29,873 nt of DNA from NCBI GenBank assembly GCA_910585095.1, contig CAJUBU010000028.1, positions 4,309 to 34,181 of the forward strand, given 5' to 3'. This DNA is from an uncultured Lachnospira sp. Its GTDB lineage: Bacteria > Bacillota > Clostridia > Lachnospirales > Lachnospiraceae. The number at the start of each line of letters is the position of its first letter. Positions within the stretch are counted from its first letter, which is position 1. Below the pieces are notes generated by a model that was not told where the DNA came from, ran no database searches, and saw only the letters and a list, made by a program, of their open reading frames with translations. Both the position numbers and the translations under genes were made by a program. Below, piece after piece: positions 1-7,877 of this stretch.

Positions 1-78
1 CACCATGCTGCTATGCAAAAAACGATTCCTCATATACATAATTTTATCAATATAATGCTCATTTTTGCTTCTTATCAT
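1..78 (-). CDS. start of an unidentified gene, cut by the window edge
   Basis: An open frame of 26 codons starts with ATG five bases after the stop of the XRE gene and stays open to the window edge. It begins MIRSKNEHYIDKIMYMRN. The close spacing and same strand suggest that it is co-transcribed with the regulator. Only a weak purine-rich stretch (AAGAG) precedes the start. I do not recognise a family, and 26 codons could be open by chance, so this is tentative. Confidence 0.35.
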   Translation of the reverse strand, partial: MIRSKNEHYIDKIMYMRNRFLHSSMV

Positions 79-83
79 TTCTC

Positions 84-494
84 TTATTCTTTTATTCCTT
101 TTTCAATCTGACAAAAATCAATCATATTGGCTATTACTTCTAATATCATATCAACCGATTCACGCGATTGATTACGAACGATATAACTAAACTTTTCACC
201 TACTGTTTCTTCTTTTTGACTAGTATTAATAGGAATTACTTTAGCAATATCTAATTTTAGCGCCAAAGCAATTTTAATCAACACCTGCAAACTGACCTGA
301 TTTGTACCTTTTTCATAACGATATATAATACTATTATTAATACCTGATAATTCTGATAACGTAGCTACATCCATATCTTGACGTAATCGTTCTTCTTTTA
401 ACCTTCTTGCAATCTCTTTAAGAAAATCTGCAAGTAACTCGTCACTCGTACATATACTATACAAAATCCGTTCATCCGTAAGCGTTTTTTCCAT
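84..494 (-). CDS. XRE-family helix-turn-helix transcriptional regulator
   Basis: This is a small DNA-binding regulator. An XRE/Cro-type helix-turn-helix spans about residues 27-90 of the called protein (LSELSGINNSIIYRYEKG, then VSLQVLIKIALALKLDI, the classical five-helix pattern). The C-terminal third is helical and resembles the C-terminus of the other XRE protein at 7416-7829 (FSYIVRN...VIANMID here, FEHLVKD...VAIMVAH there), so the two are probably paralogues. The frame is open upstream to an ATG at 521. I chose the ATG at 494 because GGGG lies five bases upstream of it and because the predicted transcript starts near 522, which would leave the first ATG leaderless. It is likely a regulator of the element; its target is unknown. 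Confidence 0.8.
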   Translation of the reverse strand: MEKTLTDERILYSICTSDELLADFLKEIARRLKEERLRQDMDVATLSELSGINNSIIYRYEKGTNQVSLQVLIKIALALKLDIAKVIPINTSQKEETVGEKFSYIVRNQSRESVDMILEVIANMIDFCQIEKGIKE

Positions 495-528
495 AACAGC
501 CCCACATTCAAAATCAATCATTAATTAA

Positions 529-557
529 ATTATATCACTCATAAAATGATTTTACAA
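529..557 (-). promoter_or_regulatory. sigma-A type promoter for the left XRE gene
   Basis: On the minus strand, TTGTAA (552-557) and a perfect TATAAT (529-534) are separated by exactly 17 bases. Transcription would start near 522, directly in front of the XRE gene. A short inverted repeat, CATGT-N5-ACATG (582-596), lies about 25 bases upstream of the -35 box and could be an operator. The rest of the 113-base gap to the helicase gene shows nothing recognisable. Confidence 0.65.
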
Positions 558-634
558 TGAATCAATCCCCTTATTTTACTGCATGTTTACTACATGATTG
601 GTTATCTTCTATGGATTCACTTATTTATTATGTA

Positions 635-3600
635 TTATCTTTTGTTTGTATAGACTTTTTCATTTTCATAAACTACATCTTGTTCCTTATCGGGTTCTTG
701 TTCTTGGTTATCAAGATTTAATAATTTATCCAGTTCTGCTTGCCGTTCTAATTTTTCTCTTAATTCCTCTTCCTGTACAAATGGCTTTTGATATTCCTCT
801 TGTGCGTGCTTTTTATCGTTTTCGTATTGTTCTAATCGATTCTGATAAAAATCAATATTTTCGTGCATACCTTTAAGAGCATTCTCTAATCGAACGATAA
901 CACCAACAGGGCTGGTTGAAAATTCCGTTTTATATTCGGTGCTGCCGCTAAGTACAAATTTCTTTTCGCCCATAAGAGACTTTTCTACAAACAAATCAAA
1001 TCCTTTATACTGCCCTAATAAGCAACGCTCACCGATTTTACATGCACTCGCTTCTTCCAACAATTTCGTTCCTGCTTCTTTACGTTCATCATATAAACGA
1101 TTATGAATGAAAATTTCAAATTTAGGATTGTTCTGTAATTGAATATCCCTACGTTTTACATCTTCTTTGATAGCATTTAATGTTTTTGTTGTTGAAGCAA
1201 TCTGTTTTGGATAGTCCATCATAAACTTATCTTGTAAGGCAAATCGCTGTCTGTCATAAGACGATTTTAATAATTGAAGCTTGTGTATTTCATTGTCCAA
1301 TTCCATTTTTTCACGAATCAATGGATTACCTGTTGCTATCGCTTTAATCTCAGCATAATTTAGCGTTGCCTCATCGATATCATCACAAACTCTTGAAACG
1401 GTTTTTCCAGTCATTACTTGGCTTATAAATCGTTGTTTATTTTCAATAATGCTCCAATTGTATGCATCAAATGTCCCTTTGGTCACATAACGATAAATCG
1501 CAATCTCTTTATTTTCATTACCTTGCCGTATGCCTCTGCCTTCGCGCTGCTCAATACTAGAAGGCTTCCAAGAACAATCTACGTGATGAATAGCTGTTAG
1601 ATGTGTTTGAACATTAACACCCGTACCGCATTTATCGGTTGAACCAATTAATATTTTCTTTTTACCTGTTCTTACTTCCTTAAACAAAGCACTTCGTTGT
1701 GCTTCTGTACCAGCGTCATGAATAAATGCAATCTCATCAGCCGCAATCCCTTTGTTTACTAAACCATCCTTAATATACTGATAAACCGTAAAATCCTTTG
1801 TTTTATCAGGTACTCCTATATCTGAAAAAATGAGTTGACAAGCTATTTTCCCATCTTGATTGCCTTCTATATATTCCTTATAAACATATTCAATGACTTT
1901 GTTTAATTTTCCATCAGGATTATTCGGTGCGTCCTTATCCAACAATCTTGCGTCCGTTCCTAAAAGTCTTGCCTCATGTGTAATTTTAAGAAAATTATCT
2001 TCATTGGGAGGAACCTTCCCTTGACGTATTCTCTCTGCACGTTTTACAAATTCATCCATTACTATTTTAACATACCAATCGGCTTCGGATTCTATAATAA
2101 TGGGTTTTCCTCCACGTAAACTAGGCGTATCTAAGGAAAGCATATCTTGTGTTTGAATATCGGCTACTTTTTTAAATGTATTCATTAATTCAGGCAAGTT
2201 ACAAAATTTATTAAAGCGTGTTTTTTCTCGAAACCCTTTGCCTTCTACGGTTAATTCTAAAGCAGTTGTCACTTCACCGAAATTCGTTGCCCATGAATCA
2301 AAGTAACGTATGCCCATTTCTTCTAATAATGGTTTTTGCAAATAAAGCTGCATAACATATAACTCGCACATGGAATTGCTGACAGGCGTTCCTGTTGCAA
2401 ATACAATGCCTCTGCCCTCATTGATTTCCGTTAAATATTGTGTTTTTAAATACATATCCATCGCTTTTTGCGAACCAAATGAACTAATCCCAGCGACATT
2501 ATTCATTTTAGAAAAGATAGCCAAATTTTTAAACGCATGTGCCTCATCAACCATTATCGAATCAATCCCTAATTCTTCAAAGGTGATTAAATCATCTTTT
2601 CGCCCTTCATTGGTAAGCGTTTGTAATTGCTGCTCTAACTTTTTCTTTTGGCTTTCCATTTGCTTCACCGACCATTTTTGCCCGGATTCATCTTTTATTT
2701 CACCAATAGCTTGTGTAATATCGTCTATTTGTGCTTGTAAAAGCCGTTGTTGCCGCTCAGGTGATATAGGGATTTTTTCAAATTGAGAATGAGACATAAT
2801 AATACAATCATAGTCTCCTGTTGCTATCCTAGAAATAAATCGCTTTCGATTATTTTTTTCAAAATCATGTTCAGAAGCAACTAAGATATTGGCAGCTGGA
2901 TATAACCGTAAAAACTCACTAGCCGTTTGACCAATCAATGGCTTTGGCACAATCATTACCGTTTTATGCGCAAGTCCTAGTCGTTTTTGTTCCATACAAG
3001 CTGCTATCATTTCAAACGACTTCCCAGCGCCCACACAATGCGCAAGCAAGGTATTTCCACCTAATAAAATTCTTGCAATCGCATTTTTTTGATGCGGTCG
3101 CAAAGCAATCGCTGGATTCATACCTGGAAATTGAAGAAAGCTTCCATCATATTCACGCAGTCTCGTGTTATTAAACAGTTCATTATAATAAGAAACATAC
3201 TTATTTCTTCGCTCAGGTTCACGAAATATCCATTCCTTAAAGGCTTCCTTGATTAATTTTTGTTTTTCCCTTGCAAGTGTGGTTTCATCTTGATTAATAA
3301 CATGTGTTACGCTTTTATCTGCATTTTCTACACGGTCTCTTATGGTAACTGTTCGTAAATTGAGTGTTTCTTCCAAGATAGAATAGGCATCGATTCTTTT
3401 TGTTCCATAGGTTTGTGTTGCCATAACAGAATCTTTATCGAGGGATTTATTTTCAATACACCAATTCATACTATATCGATTAAATAAAAGGTCAATACCT
3501 GTATAATATCGGCTCTTTTCTCCTTCTATCCTAAAGCGATTGGGCGTATTGAACAATTCATACATAAACTGTTTATAATCTTGGACATCAATCCATACAG

Positions 3601-6600
3601 CGCCAAGTTTAACATCAATATCAGCGGCAGATAGCCACTCCGGCTGCACTTTTTCTAAAGCTTCCACATTGATTTGATACATCGGATTGTTATCTGCAGC
3701 TTCTTTTGCCTGACGCAATTTTTTCCGGACATTACCAGATAAATATTCATCGGCTGTTTCCCACCCTTTATTAGGATTTGTTTCATCTGCTTTTAAAGGA
3801 TTACAATAGATAATGCCTTTTAATTCATCAATTAATGCTTGTCTTTGCATACTTTCCATTATTCCTGATAGGGTATCATCTTTTTGATGGATATTAGGTT
3901 TATATAAACGTAACATATATGGAATATCCACCTGACCAAATTCATGAATGGACAACCGTAGAGCTTCTACCGCATTTTCAGCCTTTTCTATCACCTGTTT
4001 TGGTTGAATGGTCTGTTTAAAAAAGATAGCGGCTTTTTTAACGTCTCCATCTTCGGATACTTCCTCAAGCGAGCATAACAATGGATAATCCCCATCTTGT
4101 TTAAATGCCGATTTATTTGACCTTGCTGTAAGAAAGCCATATTTTTTTACAAAATCATCATACACTTGATTTAAAACATGCTGTTTTTGCTTTAATTCGT
4201 TCTCTGTGCAGCCTTCCATCTGCAAATCAATTAATTCTCTGGTAATAGTTCGTATTTGATGTAACCCAACTATGCGCTTTTTTACAGAATCAGATACATC
4301 TATCTTTTTCATCAATGAATTTTCTCTAAAATAGACTTCATTCTTATAAATTGTATAGGTAAAGTTTTTTACATCTGGATTTGCAGGGATACTTTCATTT
4401 TCTATAGTATTTTCTAACAACGATGGAATTTCTTGATTATTTGTTATGGTAGCATGAATATTTATTATCGCTTGGTTTAATGCCATCGGTAAATTAAAAT
4501 CTTTATCATGATTTACACAAACCGTATAATGGCTATTTTCTCCAAATGTATGATGGTCAACTTCCATTGTTCCAAGCAGCATCTCTGGGTGTGTAATAAA
4601 ATAGCTATTGACAGCAATTCCATTTTCGGTTGTATCCAGATGCACCCAATCGGGTTCAATATCCATTTTACGCTCACGCTTTTGTAAAAATAAAATATCC
4701 GTTGCAACCTCTGTACCCGCTTCTTTAAATGCAGTGTTTGGCAATCGAATTGCGCCAACCAGTTCTGCCCTTTGAGCAATATATTTTCTTATTGTTGGAT
4801 TTTTCTTATCCAGCGTTCCACAAGAGGTGACAATGACAACCATACCTCCTGGTTTTACCTGGTCCAATGACTTTGCTATAAAATAATCATGAATACGAAA
4901 GTGATATTGATTATACCTTCCATCATTCACTTTATAATCACCAAATGGCACATTTCCAATAACGGCATCAAAAAAATTATCTGGATAGTTTGTTTTTTCA
5001 AATCCCGTAATCTGTATGGTAGCATTAGGATATAGCTGTTTGGCTATTCTTCCTGATAAACTATCTACTTCTACCCCATATAGGTTACTTTCTAATAATT
5101 CTTGTGGCATATTGCCAAAAAAGTTGCCAATACCCATTGATGGCTCTAAGATATTGCCACGTCTTAAACCAAACTGTACCAAAGCTTGATTGATAGCAAG
5201 TGCTATTTCTGGTGCTGTATAAAAAGCGTTATTAACCGTTGCCCTTGCTGCCTCATATTCTTCTTTGGTAAGCAAACTCTTTAATTCGTTATATTCTTTA
5301 TTCCAACGCTCATTAAAAGAATCAAATACTTGTGATAAGCCACCCCAACCAACATATTTGGATAAAACTTTTTGTTCTTCAAAGGTCGCTATTCTATTTT
5401 CATTTTCAAGCTGCTTTAAGGTTTGAATCGCAGCCATATTCCAGCCATATCTTGTTTTAGCACCACCTTTTTCTATTGCAGCAAGGTCATAATGAAAATT
5501 GGCAGGTGAAGTTGAAGCAACGGATTGTGGTTGTTTTTCGTGTTGTAGCTGCTCTTTGGGTTGTATTTGTTCTTTAGATTGTAGCTGCTCTTTGGATTGT
5601 GGTTGTTCTTTATGTTGTGCCTCCTCTTTATCCTTACGATTAAAAGAAAAATTATCTTTACCATCAACTCTTGTTTTACATTCTTGTATATATTCTGTAA
5701 TTGCTGGATTGTTTTTAAAATCCTTTGCAAGAGAGTCCATATTTGACACTCTATCTTCGACTTTACAAAATCGCTCGTCGAAAACAACCTTTTCAAGAAC
5801 ATGGTAAAAATCAGAATAAGGGATACGTTTTGCAGTCCGTTCTCCTTTTTTATTGATATAACTTATTTGAATACTGTCTGATTCAAATACAATATTAGAC
5901 ATACCATTGTTGGTATTATAAAAGATAGATGGGTTTAACCCCTTTAAAATGGTACTTGTATACGTTATCTTTTCATTGGCAGTAAATGCCTTATTACATA
6001 CCATATGATGTAGAATCGCATGAAATGGTATAAAAGGCTGATAATGATATAGAAATGGAACAATCCCTTCTTGTAGTTCTATTTCTGTATCGTTGGCAAC
6101 TGATTGCTCTTTTTCTTGTTTTAAATCAGACAATGGACTAGACACAGGTTTATCGTCTATATTTTGCAGTCCATTGTCTATTTGAAATAAACTTAATTGT
6201 GTTCCTTCAGACTGTTTTAGCTGATTTCCTCTGTTGTGTAAGGTCTCATCAGGATTTCTTCCCGCACGACTTCCATTGCTATATCCCTTGCTTGCTGGTG
6301 CATTTGATAATCCTCCAGCCAGCTTGGATTGGGATTTTCTTTCTTCAGTGCCTTGTAATGGCTCTCCTCCAACGTGTCCATCATCTCCCAAGCCTCGTCT
6401 ACTCTGTGTTGTACGAACGGAAGAAGTGTCCCCATACATTCCATGCTGTGCAGTAACGCTGGCTGTTCTACCCTCATATATTCCAGTACTGGCGTTGCCA
6501 TCATTCCCAACTTGGCGTGTATCTGTTCTTGTGTCGGCGGATAAATTACTTCCTCGTCCTCCATCAACTCCTTCCATTCCTCTGGTGTTGGCTGTTGTAC

Positions 6601-7384
6601 TACGGGCAGTTCGTCCGGTGTCATGTTGTATATTTTCAACGCCACTTCGTCCGCTGGTAGCTCGTCCAATGTTTTCCCGTACATCTCTAACATGACTTTG
6701 TCCATCTGTTCCATTATATCGTTCATACTGAATCTCCTTTTTATGCTTATTGGATACCATATTAACATATCGTATCGCCTTATGGGAAAGGAATTGAATA
6801 TATTGTTGATTTTTTACAAGAAATTCTTTTCGTTCTTCTGATGAAAGTCCATTATAAAAATCAACCACCTTATCACTAAAATGATACGATATATCAAATC
6901 TTGTATATATCGTATATAATGTCGCTTCATAAATAAAAGTTTTATCAATATCCTTTTCTACTATACTATTATCCCAAATATAATGATAGGTTTTCTGTGC
7001 AATGGTTTCTTGATAACTATCTTTATGATTATCGAACGTATGATTAATATAGATAAGTTCTTTTTCACTAATTTCATCAGGTATAAATTCTTCTCCATAG
7101 GTATCTTCTAAGCAAAAAACACAGTCCTTAGTGATTGTATATTCATCCTCAAATAAATGGATACCTGTATGTCGTTTCGGTTTTCTTCCTACTAATCCCC
7201 AATCATTATAAGAAGCAACAACTTTCGTTTTTGGATACTTGGAATAAATAAGCATTTGATTTTCATATTGGAATCGGTGTATATTCCCTTTTGCTGTAAA
7301 CTTTAAAAATTCAAGATAGGTATGAAAATCCCCTGTTGCAATCTCTTCTAGTTTTGCATTGATTTGTGTCTCTAATATAGCCAT
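635..7384 (-). CDS. giant N6-DNA methylase / SNF2-type helicase fusion protein
   Basis: A 2249-residue protein of the methylase-helicase type that is common on Gram-positive conjugative elements. The N-terminus (about 1-210) is an ArdC/LtrC-like region. It is followed by a Gly/Arg/Ser/Thr/Asn-rich linker (about 220-390) and a Gln/Lys/Glu hexapeptide repeat (about 590-620). The methylase domain has motif I EPSMGIGNF (747-755) and NVPFG (811-815) at the position of the usual NPPY/F motif. The helicase has Walker A GAGKS (1452-1456), DEAH (1613-1616), a TGTPVSN motif, and motif VI QREGRGIRQG (1946-1955). The C-terminus is coiled-coil-like. The ATG has AAAGGAG eight bases upstream. The likely role is processing, protecting or modifying the transferred DNA; this is inferred from the family. 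The linker also carries an out-of-frame ORF, listed separately. Confidence 0.9.
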   Translation of the reverse strand: MAILETQINAKLEEIATGDFHTYLEFLKFTAKGNIHRFQYENQMLIYSKYPKTKVVASYNDWGLVGRKPKRHTGIHLFEDEYTITKDCVFCLEDTYGEEFIPDEISEKELIYINHTFDNHKDSYQETIAQKTYHYIWDNSIVEKDIDKTFIYEATLYTIYTRFDISYHFSDKVVDFYNGLSSEERKEFLVKNQQYIQFLSHKAIRYVNMVSNKHKKEIQYERYNGTDGQSHVRDVRENIGRATSGRSGVENIQHDTGRTARSTTANTRGMEGVDGGRGSNLSADTRTDTRQVGNDGNASTGIYEGRTASVTAQHGMYGDTSSVRTTQSRRGLGDDGHVGGEPLQGTEERKSQSKLAGGLSNAPASKGYSNGSRAGRNPDETLHNRGNQLKQSEGTQLSLFQIDNGLQNIDDKPVSSPLSDLKQEKEQSVANDTEIELQEGIVPFLYHYQPFIPFHAILHHMVCNKAFTANEKITYTSTILKGLNPSIFYNTNNGMSNIVFESDSIQISYINKKGERTAKRIPYSDFYHVLEKVVFDERFCKVEDRVSNMDSLAKDFKNNPAITEYIQECKTRVDGKDNFSFNRKDKEEAQHKEQPQSKEQLQSKEQIQPKEQLQHEKQPQSVASTSPANFHYDLAAIEKGGAKTRYGWNMAAIQTLKQLENENRIATFEEQKVLSKYVGWGGLSQVFDSFNERWNKEYNELKSLLTKEEYEAARATVNNAFYTAPEIALAINQALVQFGLRRGNILEPSMGIGNFFGNMPQELLESNLYGVEVDSLSGRIAKQLYPNATIQITGFEKTNYPDNFFDAVIGNVPFGDYKVNDGRYNQYHFRIHDYFIAKSLDQVKPGGMVVIVTSCGTLDKKNPTIRKYIAQRAELVGAIRLPNTAFKEAGTEVATDILFLQKRERKMDIEPDWVHLDTTENGIAVNSYFITHPEMLLGTMEVDHHTFGENSHYTVCVNHDKDFNLPMALNQAIINIHATITNNQEIPSLLENTIENESIPANPDVKNFTYTIYKNEVYFRENSLMKKIDVSDSVKKRIVGLHQIRTITRELIDLQMEGCTENELKQKQHVLNQVYDDFVKKYGFLTARSNKSAFKQDGDYPLLCSLEEVSEDGDVKKAAIFFKQTIQPKQVIEKAENAVEALRLSIHEFGQVDIPYMLRLYKPNIHQKDDTLSGIMESMQRQALIDELKGIIYCNPLKADETNPNKGWETADEYLSGNVRKKLRQAKEAADNNPMYQINVEALEKVQPEWLSAADIDVKLGAVWIDVQDYKQFMYELFNTPNRFRIEGEKSRYYTGIDLLFNRYSMNWCIENKSLDKDSVMATQTYGTKRIDAYSILEETLNLRTVTIRDRVENADKSVTHVINQDETTLAREKQKLIKEAFKEWIFREPERRNKYVSYYNELFNNTRLREYDGSFLQFPGMNPAIALRPHQKNAIARILLGGNTLLAHCVGAGKSFEMIAACMEQKRLGLAHKTVMIVPKPLIGQTASEFLRLYPAANILVASEHDFEKNNRKRFISRIATGDYDCIIMSHSQFEKIPISPERQQRLLQAQIDDITQAIGEIKDESGQKWSVKQMESQKKKLEQQLQTLTNEGRKDDLITFEELGIDSIMVDEAHAFKNLAIFSKMNNVAGISSFGSQKAMDMYLKTQYLTEINEGRGIVFATGTPVSNSMCELYVMQLYLQKPLLEEMGIRYFDSWATNFGEVTTALELTVEGKGFREKTRFNKFCNLPELMNTFKKVADIQTQDMLSLDTPSLRGGKPIIIESEADWYVKIVMDEFVKRAERIRQGKVPPNEDNFLKITHEARLLGTDARLLDKDAPNNPDGKLNKVIEYVYKEYIEGNQDGKIACQLIFSDIGVPDKTKDFTVYQYIKDGLVNKGIAADEIAFIHDAGTEAQRSALFKEVRTGKKKILIGSTDKCGTGVNVQTHLTAIHHVDCSWKPSSIEQREGRGIRQGNENKEIAIYRYVTKGTFDAYNWSIIENKQRFISQVMTGKTVSRVCDDIDEATLNYAEIKAIATGNPLIREKMELDNEIHKLQLLKSSYDRQRFALQDKFMMDYPKQIASTTKTLNAIKEDVKRRDIQLQNNPKFEIFIHNRLYDERKEAGTKLLEEASACKIGERCLLGQYKGFDLFVEKSLMGEKKFVLSGSTEYKTEFSTSPVGVIVRLENALKGMHENIDFYQNRLEQYENDKKHAQEEYQKPFVQEEELREKLERQAELDKLLNLDNQEQEPDKEQDVVYENEKVYTNKR
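5525..5620 (-). repeat. 18-bp coding tandem repeat (hexapeptide KEQxQx)
   Basis: About five imperfect 18-bp units inside the methylase-helicase gene encode KEQPQS, KEQLQS, KEQIQP, KEQLQH and similar. They form a charged flexible spacer between the N-terminal region and the methylase domain. Copy number probably varies between strains, since tandem repeats of this size slip easily. Confidence 0.75.
6217..6726 (-). CDS. putative overlapping gene nested in the helicase linker (169 aa, acidic, helical)
   Basis: This frame lies wholly inside the methylase-helicase gene, on the same strand but in another frame, opposite the Gly/Arg/Ser-rich linker (helicase residues about 220-389). The ATG at 6726 has a near-perfect Shine-Dalgarno, AAGGAG, seven bases upstream, although this is the middle of a coding sequence. 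The product looks like an ordinary protein: it starts MNDIMEQMDKVMLEMYGK, is rich in Glu, Met and Leu, has two matching segments (TLDELPADE and TPDELPVVQ), and helical stretches to the end (ARDIAMEVVREEILMRPYTTEEIS split across the stop). By contrast the helicase frame here is low-complexity. GC content is visibly higher than in the flanks, as expected under double coding. I do not recognise the family. An earlier in-frame ATG at 6768 lacks a ribosome site. Confidence 0.65.
   Translation of the reverse strand: MNDIMEQMDKVMLEMYGKTLDELPADEVALKIYNMTPDELPVVQQPTPEEWKELMEDEEVIYPPTQEQIHAKLGMMATPVLEYMRVEQPALLHSMECMGTLLPFVQHRVDEAWEMMDTLEESHYKALKKENPNPSWLEDYQMHQQARDIAMEVVREEILMRPYTTEEIS
6734..6739 (-). 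promoter_or_regulatory. internal Shine-Dalgarno for the nested ORF
   Basis: AAGGAG, within the longer purine run AAAAAGGAGA, sits seven bases before the ATG of the nested frame. It is as strong as the sites of the ordinary genes in this window and is the main reason for choosing the 6726 start. Confidence 0.65.
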
Positions 7385-7415
7385 CGCTTATGCTCCTTTT
7401 ATGTACTCTAAATCG

Positions 7416-7829
7416 TTAATTTGCTATCTGTTGCAATGCGTTTATAGATTCTTCATTCTTCCTTGCTGCCCTTTTTAACCTTTCATTAGACACCAATTTA
7501 TTATTATTCTTTTCATTATGCGCTACCATTATTGCAACGGTATTAAAAATATATTGAATGGATTTTGCATTAAGGTCTTTTACTAAATGTTCAAATCGTT
7601 CACTGGCATAATCATTCGGTTTATCATAAGGAAATAGGTCACTGATTTTAATTTGTAAAACAAAGATTACTTTAATAAAAGTTTCAAAGTTTATCTCTCT
7701 TATTCCCTCCTCATATCGGCATATTGTTACATAATGAACACCTGATATTAACGCTAATTGTCCTATACTTATACCTTGTTTTATTCGTTCTTCTTTTAGT
7801 TGTAATCCAATCTTTTTTAAATTATACAT
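7416..7829 (-). CDS. XRE-family helix-turn-helix transcriptional regulator
   Basis: A 137-residue regulator. The XRE domain covers about residues 7-61 (IGQLALISGVHYVTICRYEEG with flanking helices), and an unassigned helical tail (FEHLVKDLNAKSIQYIFNT) follows. Both parts resemble the left-end XRE protein. The start has AGGTAGGGG six bases upstream. It sits between topoisomerase III and the methylase-helicase gene with gaps of 48 and 31 bases, so it is probably part of the same transcript and may feed back on the transfer genes. It could bind the repeated GTGTC-N6-GAAAC motif found elsewhere in the window; that is a guess. Confidence 0.82.
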   Translation of the reverse strand: MYNLKKIGLQLKEERIKQGISIGQLALISGVHYVTICRYEEGIREINFETFIKVIFVLQIKISDLFPYDKPNDYASERFEHLVKDLNAKSIQYIFNTVAIMVAHNEKNNNKLVSNERLKRAARKNEESINALQQIAN

Positions 7830-7877
7830 ATCTATCCCCTACCTTTCTATTATCTACAAATTGAATAAACCGCTCCT

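Noticed and set aside
598..876. Plus-strand frame of 92 codons with membrane-like stretches
   Set aside because: It overlaps the helicase C-terminus, lacks a ribosome site, and its hydrophobic look comes from the complement of Glu/Lys-rich codons.
5525..5620. CRISPR-like array
   Set aside because: The 18-bp units are contiguous, imperfect and coding, without spacers. No other repeat-spacer pattern was seen.
5473..5802. Minus-strand frame of 109 codons with NHNPKSSYN-type repeats
   Set aside because: It is the shadow of the hexapeptide repeat in the helicase frame. The repeats have the same period and no ribosome site is present.
6234..6695. Plus-strand open frame of 153 codons opposite the helicase linker
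   Set aside because: No ribosome site, Pro/Ser/Arg-rich composition, and its openness follows from the GC-richer, doubly coding minus strand.
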